Shown here: piece after piece, positions 34,005-42,291 of the stretch
Layout of the letters: each line of letters begins with the position of its first letter
Numbering within the stretch: the first letter of the stretch is position 1
Origin: an uncultured Ruminococcus sp.
Lineage (GTDB): Bacteria; Bacillota; Clostridia; Oscillospirales; Acutalibacteraceae
NCBI GenBank assembly: GCA_902799245.1
Contig: CADBZY010000003.1
Location: 62,001 to 126,000, forward strand
Direction: 5' to 3'
DNA: 64,000 nucleotides
The notes under the pieces: model-generated
Database searches by the model: none
What the model saw: only the letters and a program-made list of their open reading frames with translations
Told to the model about the DNA's origin: nothing
Position numbers and translations under genes: made by a program

Positions 34005-35279
34005 ATGAAATCCACATACGCAAGCGTCATTTCGCTGGTACTGCTCATTGCATTCTCGGCGTATTTTTCTGCGACCGAGACAGCTTTTTCCGGTGTGAAC
34101 AGAATACGCCTCAAAAACATGGCGTCAGACGGCAATAAAAAGGCTTCCCGCGCATTGAAGCTCACGGAGAATTTCGACAAGCTGCTTTCCACCGTGCTTG
34201 TCGGCAACAACATCGTGAATATCGCCGCTTCTTCCATTGCGACGCTGCTTTTTACCTCTTTCTTCGGTGATGCCGGCGCGGCCATCTCCACGCTGGTCAT
34301 GACGGTGCTCCTGCTGATATTCAGCGAGATAACTCCAAAGAGCATCGCCAAAGAGGTTCCCGAGAGCTTTGCCATGTTCTCGGCTCCCTTCATTTCGTTA
34401 TTGCAGACACTTCTCACTCCGATTAACTGGATTTTTACCCAGTGGAAAAAGCTGATCGCCAAAATGCTGGGCGTGCAAGGCGGCGGCGCGATCACCGACG
34501 ACGAACTGATCACCATCGTCGACGAAGCCCAGAACGAAGGCGGCATCGGCGAAAATCAGGGCGAGCTGATACGCTCCGCGATAGAATTCAGCGATCTGGA
34601 AGTGACGCACATTCTTACTCCGAGAGTGGACATTCTGGCCGCCGAGATCTCTACACCGCCCGAAAAATTTGCCTCGATTTTCAAAAACAACCATTTTTCC
34701 AGAATCCCTGTCTACAAGGGCACGATTGACAACATCGTGGGCATTTTGCATGAGCGAGATTTTTACGAAAAGATGTATTTCGATAAGACCGTGGATATTC
34801 CGTCCCTGCTGATCTCAGTGGAATACATCCCGAAAAACACAAAGATTTCCGAGCTACTGAAAATCTTCCAGCACGCCCGGTGCCACATGGCTGTCGTCAT
34901 CGACGAATTCGGCGGCACCGTGGGAATTATCACCCTCGAAGATATTTTAGAAGAGCTGGTCGGTGAAATATGGGACGAGAATGACGAGATCATCAAAGAA
35001 ATAGAACACTGCGACGACGGCGGCTACATTGTGGCCGGCATTGCCTCACTGAGCAAGATCTTTGAGCTGCTCGACATAGAGGAGGACGAGAACACCGAAG
35101 CCGTCACTATCGGAGGCTGGCTCACGGAACGAATGGGAAAAATACCCTCGGTCGGAGAGGGAATCGAATTCGGCGGCTATCGGATTTCTGTTTCCGAGGC
35201 AACGCCAAAGCGCGTTGTATTGGTCAAAATCATCAAGCTCATTCAAAGCGAAGAGGAAAAGAATAAAATCATTTTTTAA
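34005..35279 (+). CDS. CNNM/CorC-HlyC family transporter
   Basis: A 424-residue membrane protein with a DUF21 (CNNM) domain of about four membrane segments at residues 1-190 (YFSATETAFSGVNRIRLKN is the typical first segment end), a pair of CBS domains at about 200-330 (HILTPRVDIL; HMAVVIDEFGGTVGIITLED) and a CorC/HlyC C-terminal domain. Family members move or sense magnesium and similar divalent ions; the older hemolysin name is misleading. The ribosome site AGAGG is 15 bases from the ATG, rather far. It follows the NlpC gene by about 100 bases and is ended by a strong terminator. Confidence 0.9.
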   Translation: MKSTYASVISLVLLIAFSAYFSATETAFSGVNRIRLKNMASDGNKKASRALKLTENFDKLLSTVLVGNNIVNIAASSIATLLFTSFFGDAGAAISTLVMTVLLLIFSEITPKSIAKEVPESFAMFSAPFISLLQTLLTPINWIFTQWKKLIAKMLGVQGGGAITDDELITIVDEAQNEGGIGENQGELIRSAIEFSDLEVTHILTPRVDILAAEISTPPEKFASIFKNNHFSRIPVYKGTIDNIVGILHERDFYEKMYFDKTVDIPSLLISVEYIPKNTKISELLKIFQHARCHMAVVIDEFGGTVGIITLEDILEELVGEIWDENDEIIKEIEHCDDGGYIVAGIASLSKIFELLDIEEDENTEAVTIGGWLTERMGKIPSVGEGIEFGGYRISVSEATPKRVVLVKIIKLIQSEEEKNKIIF

Positions 35280-35283
35280 AACA

Positions 35284-35337
35284 AATCGGCTGCTCCGTTT
35301 CGGGAATTATCCCCAAGGAGCAGCCGATTGTTATTTT
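35284..35337. terminator. Bidirectional terminator
   Basis: AATCGGCTGCTCC (35284-35296) pairs perfectly with GGAGCAGCCGATT (35317-35329); T-rich on both outer sides. It separates the convergent CorC-like and GT4 genes. Confidence 0.8.
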
Positions 35338-35360
35338 CAATATCAATTACCCGATATAAA

Positions 35361-36572
35361 TCACTCGTTGTCATTCTTTTCCAGACTCTTGCGCCGGATC
35401 GTCCGGAAGGAATTCCATTCGTAATAGATTTCCTCATAGCGCTTGTATGCGTTTGCCACCGAATCGTCCCACGACAAATAAACCTCATCAGCGGCGCGTT
35501 CACCCATCTGTGCGAGTGCGCTTCTGTCGTTGATGGCATTCTGAATCGTGGCCGCAAAGGAGTCGGCGTTTTCCTCGCTGATAAAACCGTTTCGCCCGTC
35601 GGTGACGATCTCAGAAGCACAGCTGTCCTTGATCAGCACGCTGGGAGTGCGGCAGGCCGCGGCCTCCATAACGACCAGACCGGCGGTGTCGTAGGTCGAG
35701 GGGAAAAGAAACAGATCGGCGCGGGTAAAATATCCCTTCAGCAGCGCGCGGTCGTGAATGGGACCAGTAAAGAGGGTCTGTGTCGTCAATCCAACCTTGC
35801 GGGTATATGCTTTGATGTCCTCCAGCTCATAGCCTCCGCCGACAAAGATCATTCGGAATCGCACCCCGGCCGCCTTGACCTTAACCAGCGCGTCGAGAAT
35901 AATCTTGATACCCTTGTACCACTGCATTCTGCCACAGTACATGAACACAAGCTCACTGGAATTGAATCCGGTTTGCGCCTGTACCTGCCGCATAATCTCA
36001 TCGGAAGCCGGATCAAGGGTAATGTCCGCACCGTTGACCATCACGCGGTAATCTCCCTGATACCCCAGAGCACGGAGGGATTTCGCGCATCCGTTACTAA
36101 CGGTCCAGACCTCGTCGGCATAATTGAAGCTGCTGACCACGATCTTACCGCCTATCTTACGGAAGGATTTGTTCTTCACCGTGAACGCAATGTCATCATC
36201 AAACTTAGTATGATATGTCATGACAACAGGAAGTCTGTGGTGAGAATTGGCATTTCTCACCAGCATTGCTGCCGTAAAGGGGCTGTGACAATGTATCAGG
36301 TCAAGATTTTCCTTTGCCACCTTCCTGAGGGCGTTGATGGAAAACGGATTTCCCGTGCGGTAGCGAACCCTTGTCTTATCGGTGGGGAATGACTGATAAC
36401 GAATTACCTTGAAGGGATAGTCATCCACCACATTTTTATACTTCGGAGCCACGACAACGCTCCTGCCGTATTTCTCCTGAATGATGCGGGCGTAATTCAC
36501 CACAGTATTTGCAACGCCGTCGATATTCGGCGGAAATGAATCGTTAAATAGACCTACTGTCAGCTTTTTCAT
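35361..36572 (-). CDS. Glycosyltransferase family 4 (diacylglycerol glucosyltransferase-like)
   Basis: A 403-residue GT-B enzyme. The N-terminal domain begins LTVGLFNDSFPPNIDGVANT, a form typical of enzymes that add glucose to diacylglycerol, and includes HCHSPF and VVMTYHTKFDDDI. The C-terminal nucleotide-sugar domain has YCGRMQWYKGI and the E-x7-E region, here STYDTAGLVVMEAAAC, where the first acidic residue is Asp. It probably makes membrane glycolipids or a lipoteichoic acid anchor; that is family-based inference. It has its own promoter and ends at a shared terminator. Confidence 0.87.
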   Translation of the reverse strand: MKKLTVGLFNDSFPPNIDGVANTVVNYARIIQEKYGRSVVVAPKYKNVVDDYPFKVIRYQSFPTDKTRVRYRTGNPFSINALRKVAKENLDLIHCHSPFTAAMLVRNANSHHRLPVVMTYHTKFDDDIAFTVKNKSFRKIGGKIVVSSFNYADEVWTVSNGCAKSLRALGYQGDYRVMVNGADITLDPASDEIMRQVQAQTGFNSSELVFMYCGRMQWYKGIKIILDALVKVKAAGVRFRMIFVGGGYELEDIKAYTRKVGLTTQTLFTGPIHDRALLKGYFTRADLFLFPSTYDTAGLVVMEAAACRTPSVLIKDSCASEIVTDGRNGFISEENADSFAATIQNAINDRSALAQMGERAADEVYLSWDDSVANAYKRYEEIYYEWNSFRTIRRKSLEKNDNE

Positions 36573-36617
36573 TATTATCTGTTAACCCCTCTCGAAGATA
36601 GCTGAAATTCGCACATT

Positions 36618-36646
36618 ATTATAGCATAGGAATAAAAAAATATCAA
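36618..36646 (-). promoter_or_regulatory. Promoter of the GT4 gene
   Basis: Minus-strand TTGATA (36641-36646), 17-base spacer, TATAAT (36618-36623). Confidence 0.68.
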
Positions 36647-36696
36647 CAATTATAAAAGAAATTTTATAATTTCTGACGGAGAATCTGACAGAAATT

Positions 36697-36724
36697 TTGA
36701 ATTTACATAAAAATATGTTAAAAT
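36697..36724 (+). promoter_or_regulatory. Promoter of pduL
   Basis: TTGAAT (36697-36702), 16-base spacer, TAAAAT (36719-36724); leader about 110 bases. Confidence 0.55.
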
Positions 36725-36839
36725 GGGTTGAATTTAACGCCAGATAGTATTAAAATAAAAGAGTACCAATGCATTGCTTTCTCCATTTACCGATTTGGTA
36801 CAGGCGATGCAAATATTTATTTACAGGAGATTATCGCAA

Positions 36840-37412
36840 ATGAAGGTATTAGTTGAAACTTCCGCACGTCACGTTCATGTGACAGACGAGCATCTTGCTG
36901 TTCTCTTCGGCGAGGGCTATCAGCTCACCAAGAAGAAGGATCTTTCCCAGCCCGGTCAGTTCGCCAGCAACGAGCGCGTTGACATCGTTGGACCCAAAGG
37001 CGTTATGCCCAATGTTTCCATTCTCGGACCCACACGCAAGGCTTCTCAGGTAGAGCTTTCACTCACCGACGCCCGCAAGATCGGCATTGCCGCTCCCGTC
37101 AGAGAATCAGGCGACCTTGCAGGCACTCCCGGCTGCGTCATCAAAGGACCCGCAGGCGAAGTTACTCTTGAGGAAGGCGTTATCGCTGCCAAGAGACACA
37201 TCCACTTCACCCCCGAAGACGCTGAGAAATTCGGCGTAAAGGACAGCCAGGTTGTCTCCGTCAAGATCGAGACCGCCGACAGAACCACCACCTTCGGCGA
37301 CGTTGTCGTCAGAATCAGCCCCAGCTACGCGGCCGCCATGCACATTGACACCGACGAATCCAACGCAGCAGGCTGCGCAGGTCATGTCGAAGGCGAAGTC
37401 ATCGTTGACTGA
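36840..37412 (+). CDS. pduL: PduL-type phosphate acyltransferase
   Basis: A 190-residue enzyme that interconverts acyl-CoA and acyl phosphate. Two PduL domains are visible, each with its metal-binding histidines: SARHVHVTDEHLAVLFG near the N-terminus and KRHIHFTPEDAEKFGV near residue 120; other family marks are GQFASNERVDIVGPKG and VSILGPTRKASQVELS. It lacks the N-terminal targeting extension used for microcompartments and no compartment shell genes are near, so it most likely replaces Pta in acetate formation. AGGAG lies 11 bases before the ATG. Highly regular codon use suggests strong expression. It ends at the first copy of a duplicated terminator. Confidence 0.92.
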   Translation: MKVLVETSARHVHVTDEHLAVLFGEGYQLTKKKDLSQPGQFASNERVDIVGPKGVMPNVSILGPTRKASQVELSLTDARKIGIAAPVRESGDLAGTPGCVIKGPAGEVTLEEGVIAAKRHIHFTPEDAEKFGVKDSQVVSVKIETADRTTTFGDVVVRISPSYAAAMHIDTDESNAAGCAGHVEGEVIVD

Positions 37413-37435
37413 TTGTCTGCTTTATAGGATATGAA

Positions 37436-37489
37436 ATAATAATCCCGACTGCTTTTCAGTTACAAATCTGAGAAACAGTCGGGATTTTT
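37436..37489 (+). terminator. Terminator after pduL (copy 1 of a 54-bp direct repeat)
   Basis: AATCCCGACTG pairs with CAGTCGGGATT across a 28-base loop, followed by T5. The same 54 bases with two mismatches occur at 38172-38225. The two copies flank the toxin-antitoxin remnant. Confidence 0.85.
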
Positions 37490-37872
37490 ATTTTTCAAGG
37501 TATTTGCCGCAAAAACACTCCGGTGAAATTGCCCGTACAGAGCTGTAAACAAAATCTTTTTCATTTCGGGTCACAATATAATCCGCCCCAAACGCAATTG
37601 CGCACTGCATTTGCAAGCGCAGTTGTAAGTTTCACCCTGTCTACACCTTCAACATGCAATAATCTGCACAGCGCCAATAATATACGCTTTCGTTCGGAAA
37701 CAGAAAAGTCCTTTCTGAGAATATAATAAATATCCGCAATAGACTGAGAGGAAACACAACCGAATATTGTTTCATTTTGGCAAGCTTCTATTATTTCTTT
37801 TGCAGAAATAAAAAAAGGATCCCGCTCTGCTAAATAATCAACGATAACATTTGTGTCAATCAACACCTTCAT
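37488..37872 (-). pseudogene. PIN-domain (VapC-like) toxin, frameshifted
   Basis: The frame starts at 37872 (MKVLIDTNVIVDYLAERDP), carries the first PIN acidic residue in DTNV and continues to KLTTA, then runs off into a nonsense end stopping at 37561. The missing C-terminus is present in another frame: LQMQCAIAFGADYIVTRNEKDF and on to a stop at 37488-37490. Joining the frames near 37600-37625 restores a PIN protein except for about ten residues that usually hold the third acidic site. So a small deletion has both shifted the frame and removed catalytic sequence; the toxin should be dead. The restored stop lies inside terminator copy 1. Confidence 0.8.
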
Positions 37873-38101
37873 ATCCGAATTTTTCCTCCCGCCATTCCGC
37901 CAGTTCACGTTCCTCATCTAAATCAGGTATCTTTTTGCGGAGTTTTTCCAATTCATCAAATGCCTTCTGTTTTTCCGTCTTTAGTGTGGTATCGGCATTA
38001 TAAATGCCTGCAATTCCCTGCATAATCTCTATCAAAAAGCACAGCTTATCTTCCGGCATCATCTTCACCAGATTGATAGCATCATTCTGCAATGAAGTCA
38101 T
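37856..38101 (-). CDS. Antitoxin-like protein of the PIN cassette
   Basis: An 81-residue acidic protein starting MTSLQNDAINLVKMMPEDKL, a form common among small genes preceding PIN toxins in Clostridia; the C-terminal half is charged and helical and would wrap the toxin. The start at 38101 has AGGGG ten bases upstream, better than an upstream in-frame ATG. It overlaps the toxin start by 17 bases, the coupled layout of type II toxin-antitoxin pairs. The antitoxin frame is intact although the toxin is broken, so it may survive as an orphan regulator. Confidence 0.65.
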   Translation of the reverse strand: MTSLQNDAINLVKMMPEDKLCFLIEIMQGIAGIYNADTTLKTEKQKAFDELEKLRKKIPDLDEERELAEWREEKFGYEGVD

Positions 38102-38171
38102 AAGAAATTCACCCCTATGCAATAATTTCATTTTTATTATATCACTTAGTTTTTGTTTTTACAACAGAATA

Positions 38172-38225
38172 ATAATAATCCCGACTGCTTTTCAGTAACA
38201 AATCGGAGAAACAGTCGGGATTTTT
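38172..38225 (-). terminator. Terminator after purL (copy 2 of the 54-bp repeat)
   Basis: Same stem as 37436-37489, with two mismatches confined to the loop. It lies just beyond the purL stop and is the near boundary of the toxin-antitoxin cassette; the T run on the plus side is also present, so it works best in the plus direction. Confidence 0.75.
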
Positions 38226-38235
38226 TTAAACTAAA

Positions 38236-41200
38236 TTATTTAAAATATTTCACGCCTGATACAAAAATCTTCTGATCCTTCTCGCCGGGAACGTTCTTGT
38301 AAAGATCTTTGCCCATACGTTCGGAGTGACCCATCTTGCCGAATACTCTGCCGTCGGGTGAGGTAATACCTTCGATAGCGCATACGGAGCCGTTGGGATT
38401 CCATTCGATGTCAGAAGAAGGCATGCCGTTGGGATCAACGTACTGCGTTGCCACCTGACCGTTGGCGATCAGCTTGCCGAGCATTTCCTCGTCCGCGACA
38501 AATCTGCCTTCGCCGTGGGAAACGGGTACGGTGTGCATCTCGCCGACTTCGCACTCATGCAGCCACGGGGATTTGACCGAGCTGACGCGGGTATAGACCA
38601 TGCGGGAGACGTGTCTGCCGAGGGTATTGAAGGTCAGCGTCGGATCGTTTTTGCCGATTTCTGTAATTCTGCCGTAAGGCACCAGACCTAACTTGATGAG
38701 CGCCTGGAAGCCGTTGCAAATACCGAGCATCAGACCGTCTCTCTCTTCGAGCAGCTTTGTCACCTCGTGAGCAATCACAGGATTGCGGAAAGTGGTGGCG
38801 ATAAACTTGCCGGAGCCGTCCGGCTCATCACCGCCGGAGAAGCCGCCGGGCAGCATAACGATCTGCGACTTGGCGATTCTCTTTGCCATCTCCTTGATGG
38901 TTTCCTCAATGGCGGAAGGCGTAAGGTTCCTGACCACCAGAATATCGGTCTTTGCGCCGGCTTTTTCAAATGCCCTTGCTGTGTCTATCTCGCAGTTGGT
39001 GCCGGGGAATACGGGAATGAATACTCTCGGCTTTGCGTCAATCACAGGAAGTATGCCGGGATAGGCGGCTCTTGCCGTATTCATCGGGACATTTTTGACA
39101 ACGGGCTTGCTCTTGGGCGCTACCGGGAAGATAGGTTCAAGGGGAGCCATCCATGCATCCTTCAGCTTGCCGAGCGCGACCTTGGTGCTGCCTATTCTGA
39201 TAAGGGGATTGACGGTGGTCTTGCCTAAGGAGATATATTTAACGCCGTCAATCACATGTGCGCCGTCCTTCAGTTCCAGAACGAGCGAACCGGAAAGCGG
39301 AGCGAAAAGCTCGGTATCGGAGACGGATTCCTCAAAAGTAAAGCCCAGACCGTTGCCGAAGCAGGACTTGATAACCGAAGCGGCAGCGCCGCCTTCGTGG
39401 ACAACACTCGCCGAAAGGACATCACCTGTGCAGATCATGTGATATACATTCTCATACATGGTGCGCAGCTTGTTCCACTTGGGCATGTGAGACTTCTTCT
39501 TGTGATACGGCACAGGAACCAGCACAACGGTGGAATTCGCCTTGGTGAATGCCGCCGAGAGGGTTCTCTTGGCGCTTGTCGCCACGAGAGCGAAGCTCAC
39601 CAGCGTCGGAGGAACATCCAGCTCATTGAAGGAGCCGGACATGGAATCCTTGCCGCCGATGGAGGGAGTGCCCATCTTAAGCTGCGCGGTCAGCGCACCC
39701 AGCAGAGCCGCGGCGGGTTTGCCCCAGCGGGAGGGCTTGTCGCCTAAGCGCTCGAAATACTCCTGGAATGTCAGGCGTGCATTGAGAGGATTCGCGCCGA
39801 CAGCAAGCAATCTGGAAAGAGATTCGATAACCGCAAATGCGGAGCCGTGGTAGGGACTCCATTCGGTGTGACCCGGCACATAACCAAACGCCATGGCTGT
39901 GGCGCAGTCGGTTTCTCCCTTGTCAACCGGCAGCTTGGCCACCATTGCCTCTTCGGGAGTGAGCTGATTCTTACCGGCAAACGGCATAAGCACTGTGGCA
40001 GCGCCGATGGAAGCGTCGAAGCGCTCGGAAAGCCCCTTTTGGCAACAGACATTCAGTCTGCCCATATTCTTGATCAGGGCGTCGCTTACCGAGAGTCCTC
40101 TCAACTCATACGGAACCGACACGCGGTAATCGTTGTAGGGGAATACCGCCTTGATCTTGGCGGAGGCGTGCTGACGAACACCGTTTGTATTCAGGAATTC
40201 GCGCGACAGGCTGACGATGGTCTTGCCTCTCCACACCATATTGAGTCGGGGCGTTTCGGAAACGGTAGCCACCTCGTACGCTTCGAGGTTTTCCTTCTCC
40301 GCCTCGGCGATGAATTTGTAAACGTCTTTCTTTTCCAGCACAACAGCCATTCTCTCCTGGGATTCGGAGATGGCAAGCTCGGTGCCGTCCAGACCCTCGT
40401 ACTTCTTGCGCACGTCGTCCAGGCGGATGTCAAGACCGTCAGCAAGCTCGCCGATGGCAACGCAAACACCGCCGGCACCGAAGTCGTTGCAGCGCTTGAT
40501 CATAGCGGCCACCTTGCCGTTGCGGAACAGTCTCTGAATCTTTCGTTCGGTGGGAGGATTGCCCTTCTGCACCTCCGCGCCGCAGGTTTCAAGGGATGTG
40601 CTGTTGTGTGCCTTGGAGGAACCGGTCGCTCCGCCGCAGCCGTCGCGTCCGGTTCTGCCGCCTAAGAGTACCACAACATCGCCCGGCTCCGGAACGCCTC
40701 TGACGACGTTCTTCTTGGGAGAAGCGCCGACAACCGCGCCGATCTCCATGCGCTTGGCGGTATAGCCGTAATCATAGATTTCAGTAACCTGACCGGTAGC
40801 CAGACCTATCTGGTTGCCGTAGGAGGAATATCCGGACGCTGCTCCGGTTGTAATCTTGCGCTGTGGCAGCTTGTTCTCCATTGTCTCGGAGACGGGGACT
40901 CTCGGATCGGCCGCGCCGGTGACGCGCATGGCCTGGTATACGTAGGCCCTGCCGGAGAGCGGATCTCTGATAGCACCGCCCAAACAGGTGGCGGCGCCGC
41001 CGAAGGGTTCGATCTCGGTGGGGTGATTGTGGGTTTCATTCTTGAACTGTACAAGCCATTGCTCGGTTCTGCCGTCTATCTCAACCGGCACTTCAATGGA
41101 ACAGGCGTTGATCTCTTCGCTTTCATCGAGATCGGGAATGAGTCCGCGCTTTTTCAGAACCTTTGCGCCAATGGTACCCATATCCATCAGTGTCACGGGA

Positions 41201-42009
41201 CGCGAAGTTTCCTCGCCATAGACTTCGGCGCGTGCGGCTAAATATCTGCGGATGCCCTTGCGGATCTCGGCTTCATATCCGCCCTCTTCCACCTTCACGT
41301 CGTCCAGTTCGGTGAGGAAAGTGGTATGACGGCAGTGATCGCTCCAGTATGTGTCAATGACCTTGAGTTCGGTGACGGTGGGATCGCGTTTCTCATCGTC
41401 ACGGAAATAGTCGCGGCAGAATTTGAGATCGTCCAGCGTCATCGCAAAGCCCATCGACGCGTAATACTCCGCCATTCTGTCATCGTCCCATGCGGTGAAG
41501 CCTTCGAGAACCTGCACGTCAGCGGGAATGTCGAATTTCTGTTCGAGCGTGCGCGGCTTGTAGAGCGAAGCCTCGCGGGATTCCACCGGGTTGATGATGT
41601 AGCTCTTGACGCGGGCAAATTCCTCGTCGGTTATATCGCCGCTGAGCACATAGACTCTCGCGGTAAGCACGTCGGGGCGCTCTCCCTGCGTCAGCAGCTG
41701 TGCGCACTGCGCAGCAGAATCAGCGCGCTGGTCATACTGACCCGGCAGATATTCGGTTGCGAATACCCTCACATCAGGATCGATCGGGAAAGTCTCGTCA
41801 TAGACAATATCGACATTCGGCTCACTGAAAACAGTGGTCTTGGCCTGTGCGAACTGAGCGTCCGTCAGCCCGTCCACATCGTAGCGATTGAGCAATCGCA
41901 GCCCTTTGATGCCGGTCATGCCGAGGTTGTCCCTCAGGTCGGAGAGAACGCCCTTGGCTTCGATGTCAAAGCCGGGAGCCTTCTCAACAAATAGTCTCTT
42001 TACTGCCAT
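38236..42009 (-). CDS. purL: Phosphoribosylformylglycinamidine synthase, single-chain
   Basis: A 1257-residue enzyme of purine synthesis that converts FGAR, glutamine and ATP to FGAM. It is the long single-chain form, unusual in Gram-positives, where purL, purQ and purS are usually separate; this long fused type is however seen in many gut Clostridia. Synthetase segments include SDHCRHTTFLTELDD, FKNETHNHPTEIEPFGGAAT and GGRTGRDGCGGATGSSKA; the second half has PSIGGKDSMSGSF; the C-terminal glutaminase has FPGTNCEIDTARAFE, MLPGGFSGGDEPDGSGK and the cysteine nucleophile in GICNGFQALIKLG. It has AAGGAG upstream and its own promoter. No other purine gene is near. Confidence 0.95.
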   Translation of the reverse strand: MAVKRLFVEKAPGFDIEAKGVLSDLRDNLGMTGIKGLRLLNRYDVDGLTDAQFAQAKTTVFSEPNVDIVYDETFPIDPDVRVFATEYLPGQYDQRADSAAQCAQLLTQGERPDVLTARVYVLSGDITDEEFARVKSYIINPVESREASLYKPRTLEQKFDIPADVQVLEGFTAWDDDRMAEYYASMGFAMTLDDLKFCRDYFRDDEKRDPTVTELKVIDTYWSDHCRHTTFLTELDDVKVEEGGYEAEIRKGIRRYLAARAEVYGEETSRPVTLMDMGTIGAKVLKKRGLIPDLDESEEINACSIEVPVEIDGRTEQWLVQFKNETHNHPTEIEPFGGAATCLGGAIRDPLSGRAYVYQAMRVTGAADPRVPVSETMENKLPQRKITTGAASGYSSYGNQIGLATGQVTEIYDYGYTAKRMEIGAVVGASPKKNVVRGVPEPGDVVVLLGGRTGRDGCGGATGSSKAHNSTSLETCGAEVQKGNPPTERKIQRLFRNGKVAAMIKRCNDFGAGGVCVAIGELADGLDIRLDDVRKKYEGLDGTELAISESQERMAVVLEKKDVYKFIAEAEKENLEAYEVATVSETPRLNMVWRGKTIVSLSREFLNTNGVRQHASAKIKAVFPYNDYRVSVPYELRGLSVSDALIKNMGRLNVCCQKGLSERFDASIGAATVLMPFAGKNQLTPEEAMVAKLPVDKGETDCATAMAFGYVPGHTEWSPYHGSAFAVIESLSRLLAVGANPLNARLTFQEYFERLGDKPSRWGKPAAALLGALTAQLKMGTPSIGGKDSMSGSFNELDVPPTLVSFALVATSAKRTLSAAFTKANSTVVLVPVPYHKKKSHMPKWNKLRTMYENVYHMICTGDVLSASVVHEGGAAASVIKSCFGNGLGFTFEESVSDTELFAPLSGSLVLELKDGAHVIDGVKYISLGKTTVNPLIRIGSTKVALGKLKDAWMAPLEPIFPVAPKSKPVVKNVPMNTARAAYPGILPVIDAKPRVFIPVFPGTNCEIDTARAFEKAGAKTDILVVRNLTPSAIEETIKEMAKRIAKSQIVMLPGGFSGGDEPDGSGKFIATTFRNPVIAHEVTKLLEERDGLMLGICNGFQALIKLGLVPYGRITEIGKNDPTLTFNTLGRHVSRMVYTRVSSVKSPWLHECEVGEMHTVPVSHGEGRFVADEEMLGKLIANGQVATQYVDPNGMPSSDIEWNPNGSVCAIEGITSPDGRVFGKMGHSERMGKDLYKNVPGEKDQKIFVSGVKYFK

Positions 42010-42079
42010 AGCTTATCAAATCTCCTTAGAAATTTATTTACATCATGTAAAGAAATATCGACAGAATAGTCTATAGTAC

Positions 42080-42107
42080 ATTATATCATACTGTTACGGT
42101 TTTTCAA
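42080..42107 (-). promoter_or_regulatory. Promoter of purL
   Basis: Minus-strand TTGAAA (42102-42107), 16-base spacer, TATAAT (42080-42085). The leader of about 65 bases is too short for a purine riboswitch and shows none of its conserved bases. Confidence 0.65.
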
Positions 42108-42223
42108 AGAGTTTTTTATCAAAGTATTGCAAATATTATATTAATAACTGTTGCGGCGGTAAAACAATGTGTAAAAAAAACGTAAACTTACCCGGATAAG
42201 AGTCATCTTGTGACGAATATCGG

Positions 42224-42252
42224 TTGACGAACCGAATGATATATCCTATAAT
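42224..42252 (+). promoter_or_regulatory. Promoter of the Wzz/BY-kinase-like gene
   Basis: TTGACG (42224-42229), 17-base spacer, TATAAT (42247-42252). Confidence 0.7.
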
Positions 42253-42291
42253 ATAGTTTAAACGTCATAATGAAAGAATGTGAAAGGATAC

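Noticed and set aside
37436..38225. Insertion sequence flanked by direct repeats
   Set aside because: The repeats are complete terminator hairpins and the content is a toxin-antitoxin pair; no transposase or terminal inverted repeat is seen.
42010..42291. Purine riboswitch ahead of purL
   Set aside because: The predicted leader is about 65 bases and lacks the conserved purine aptamer core.
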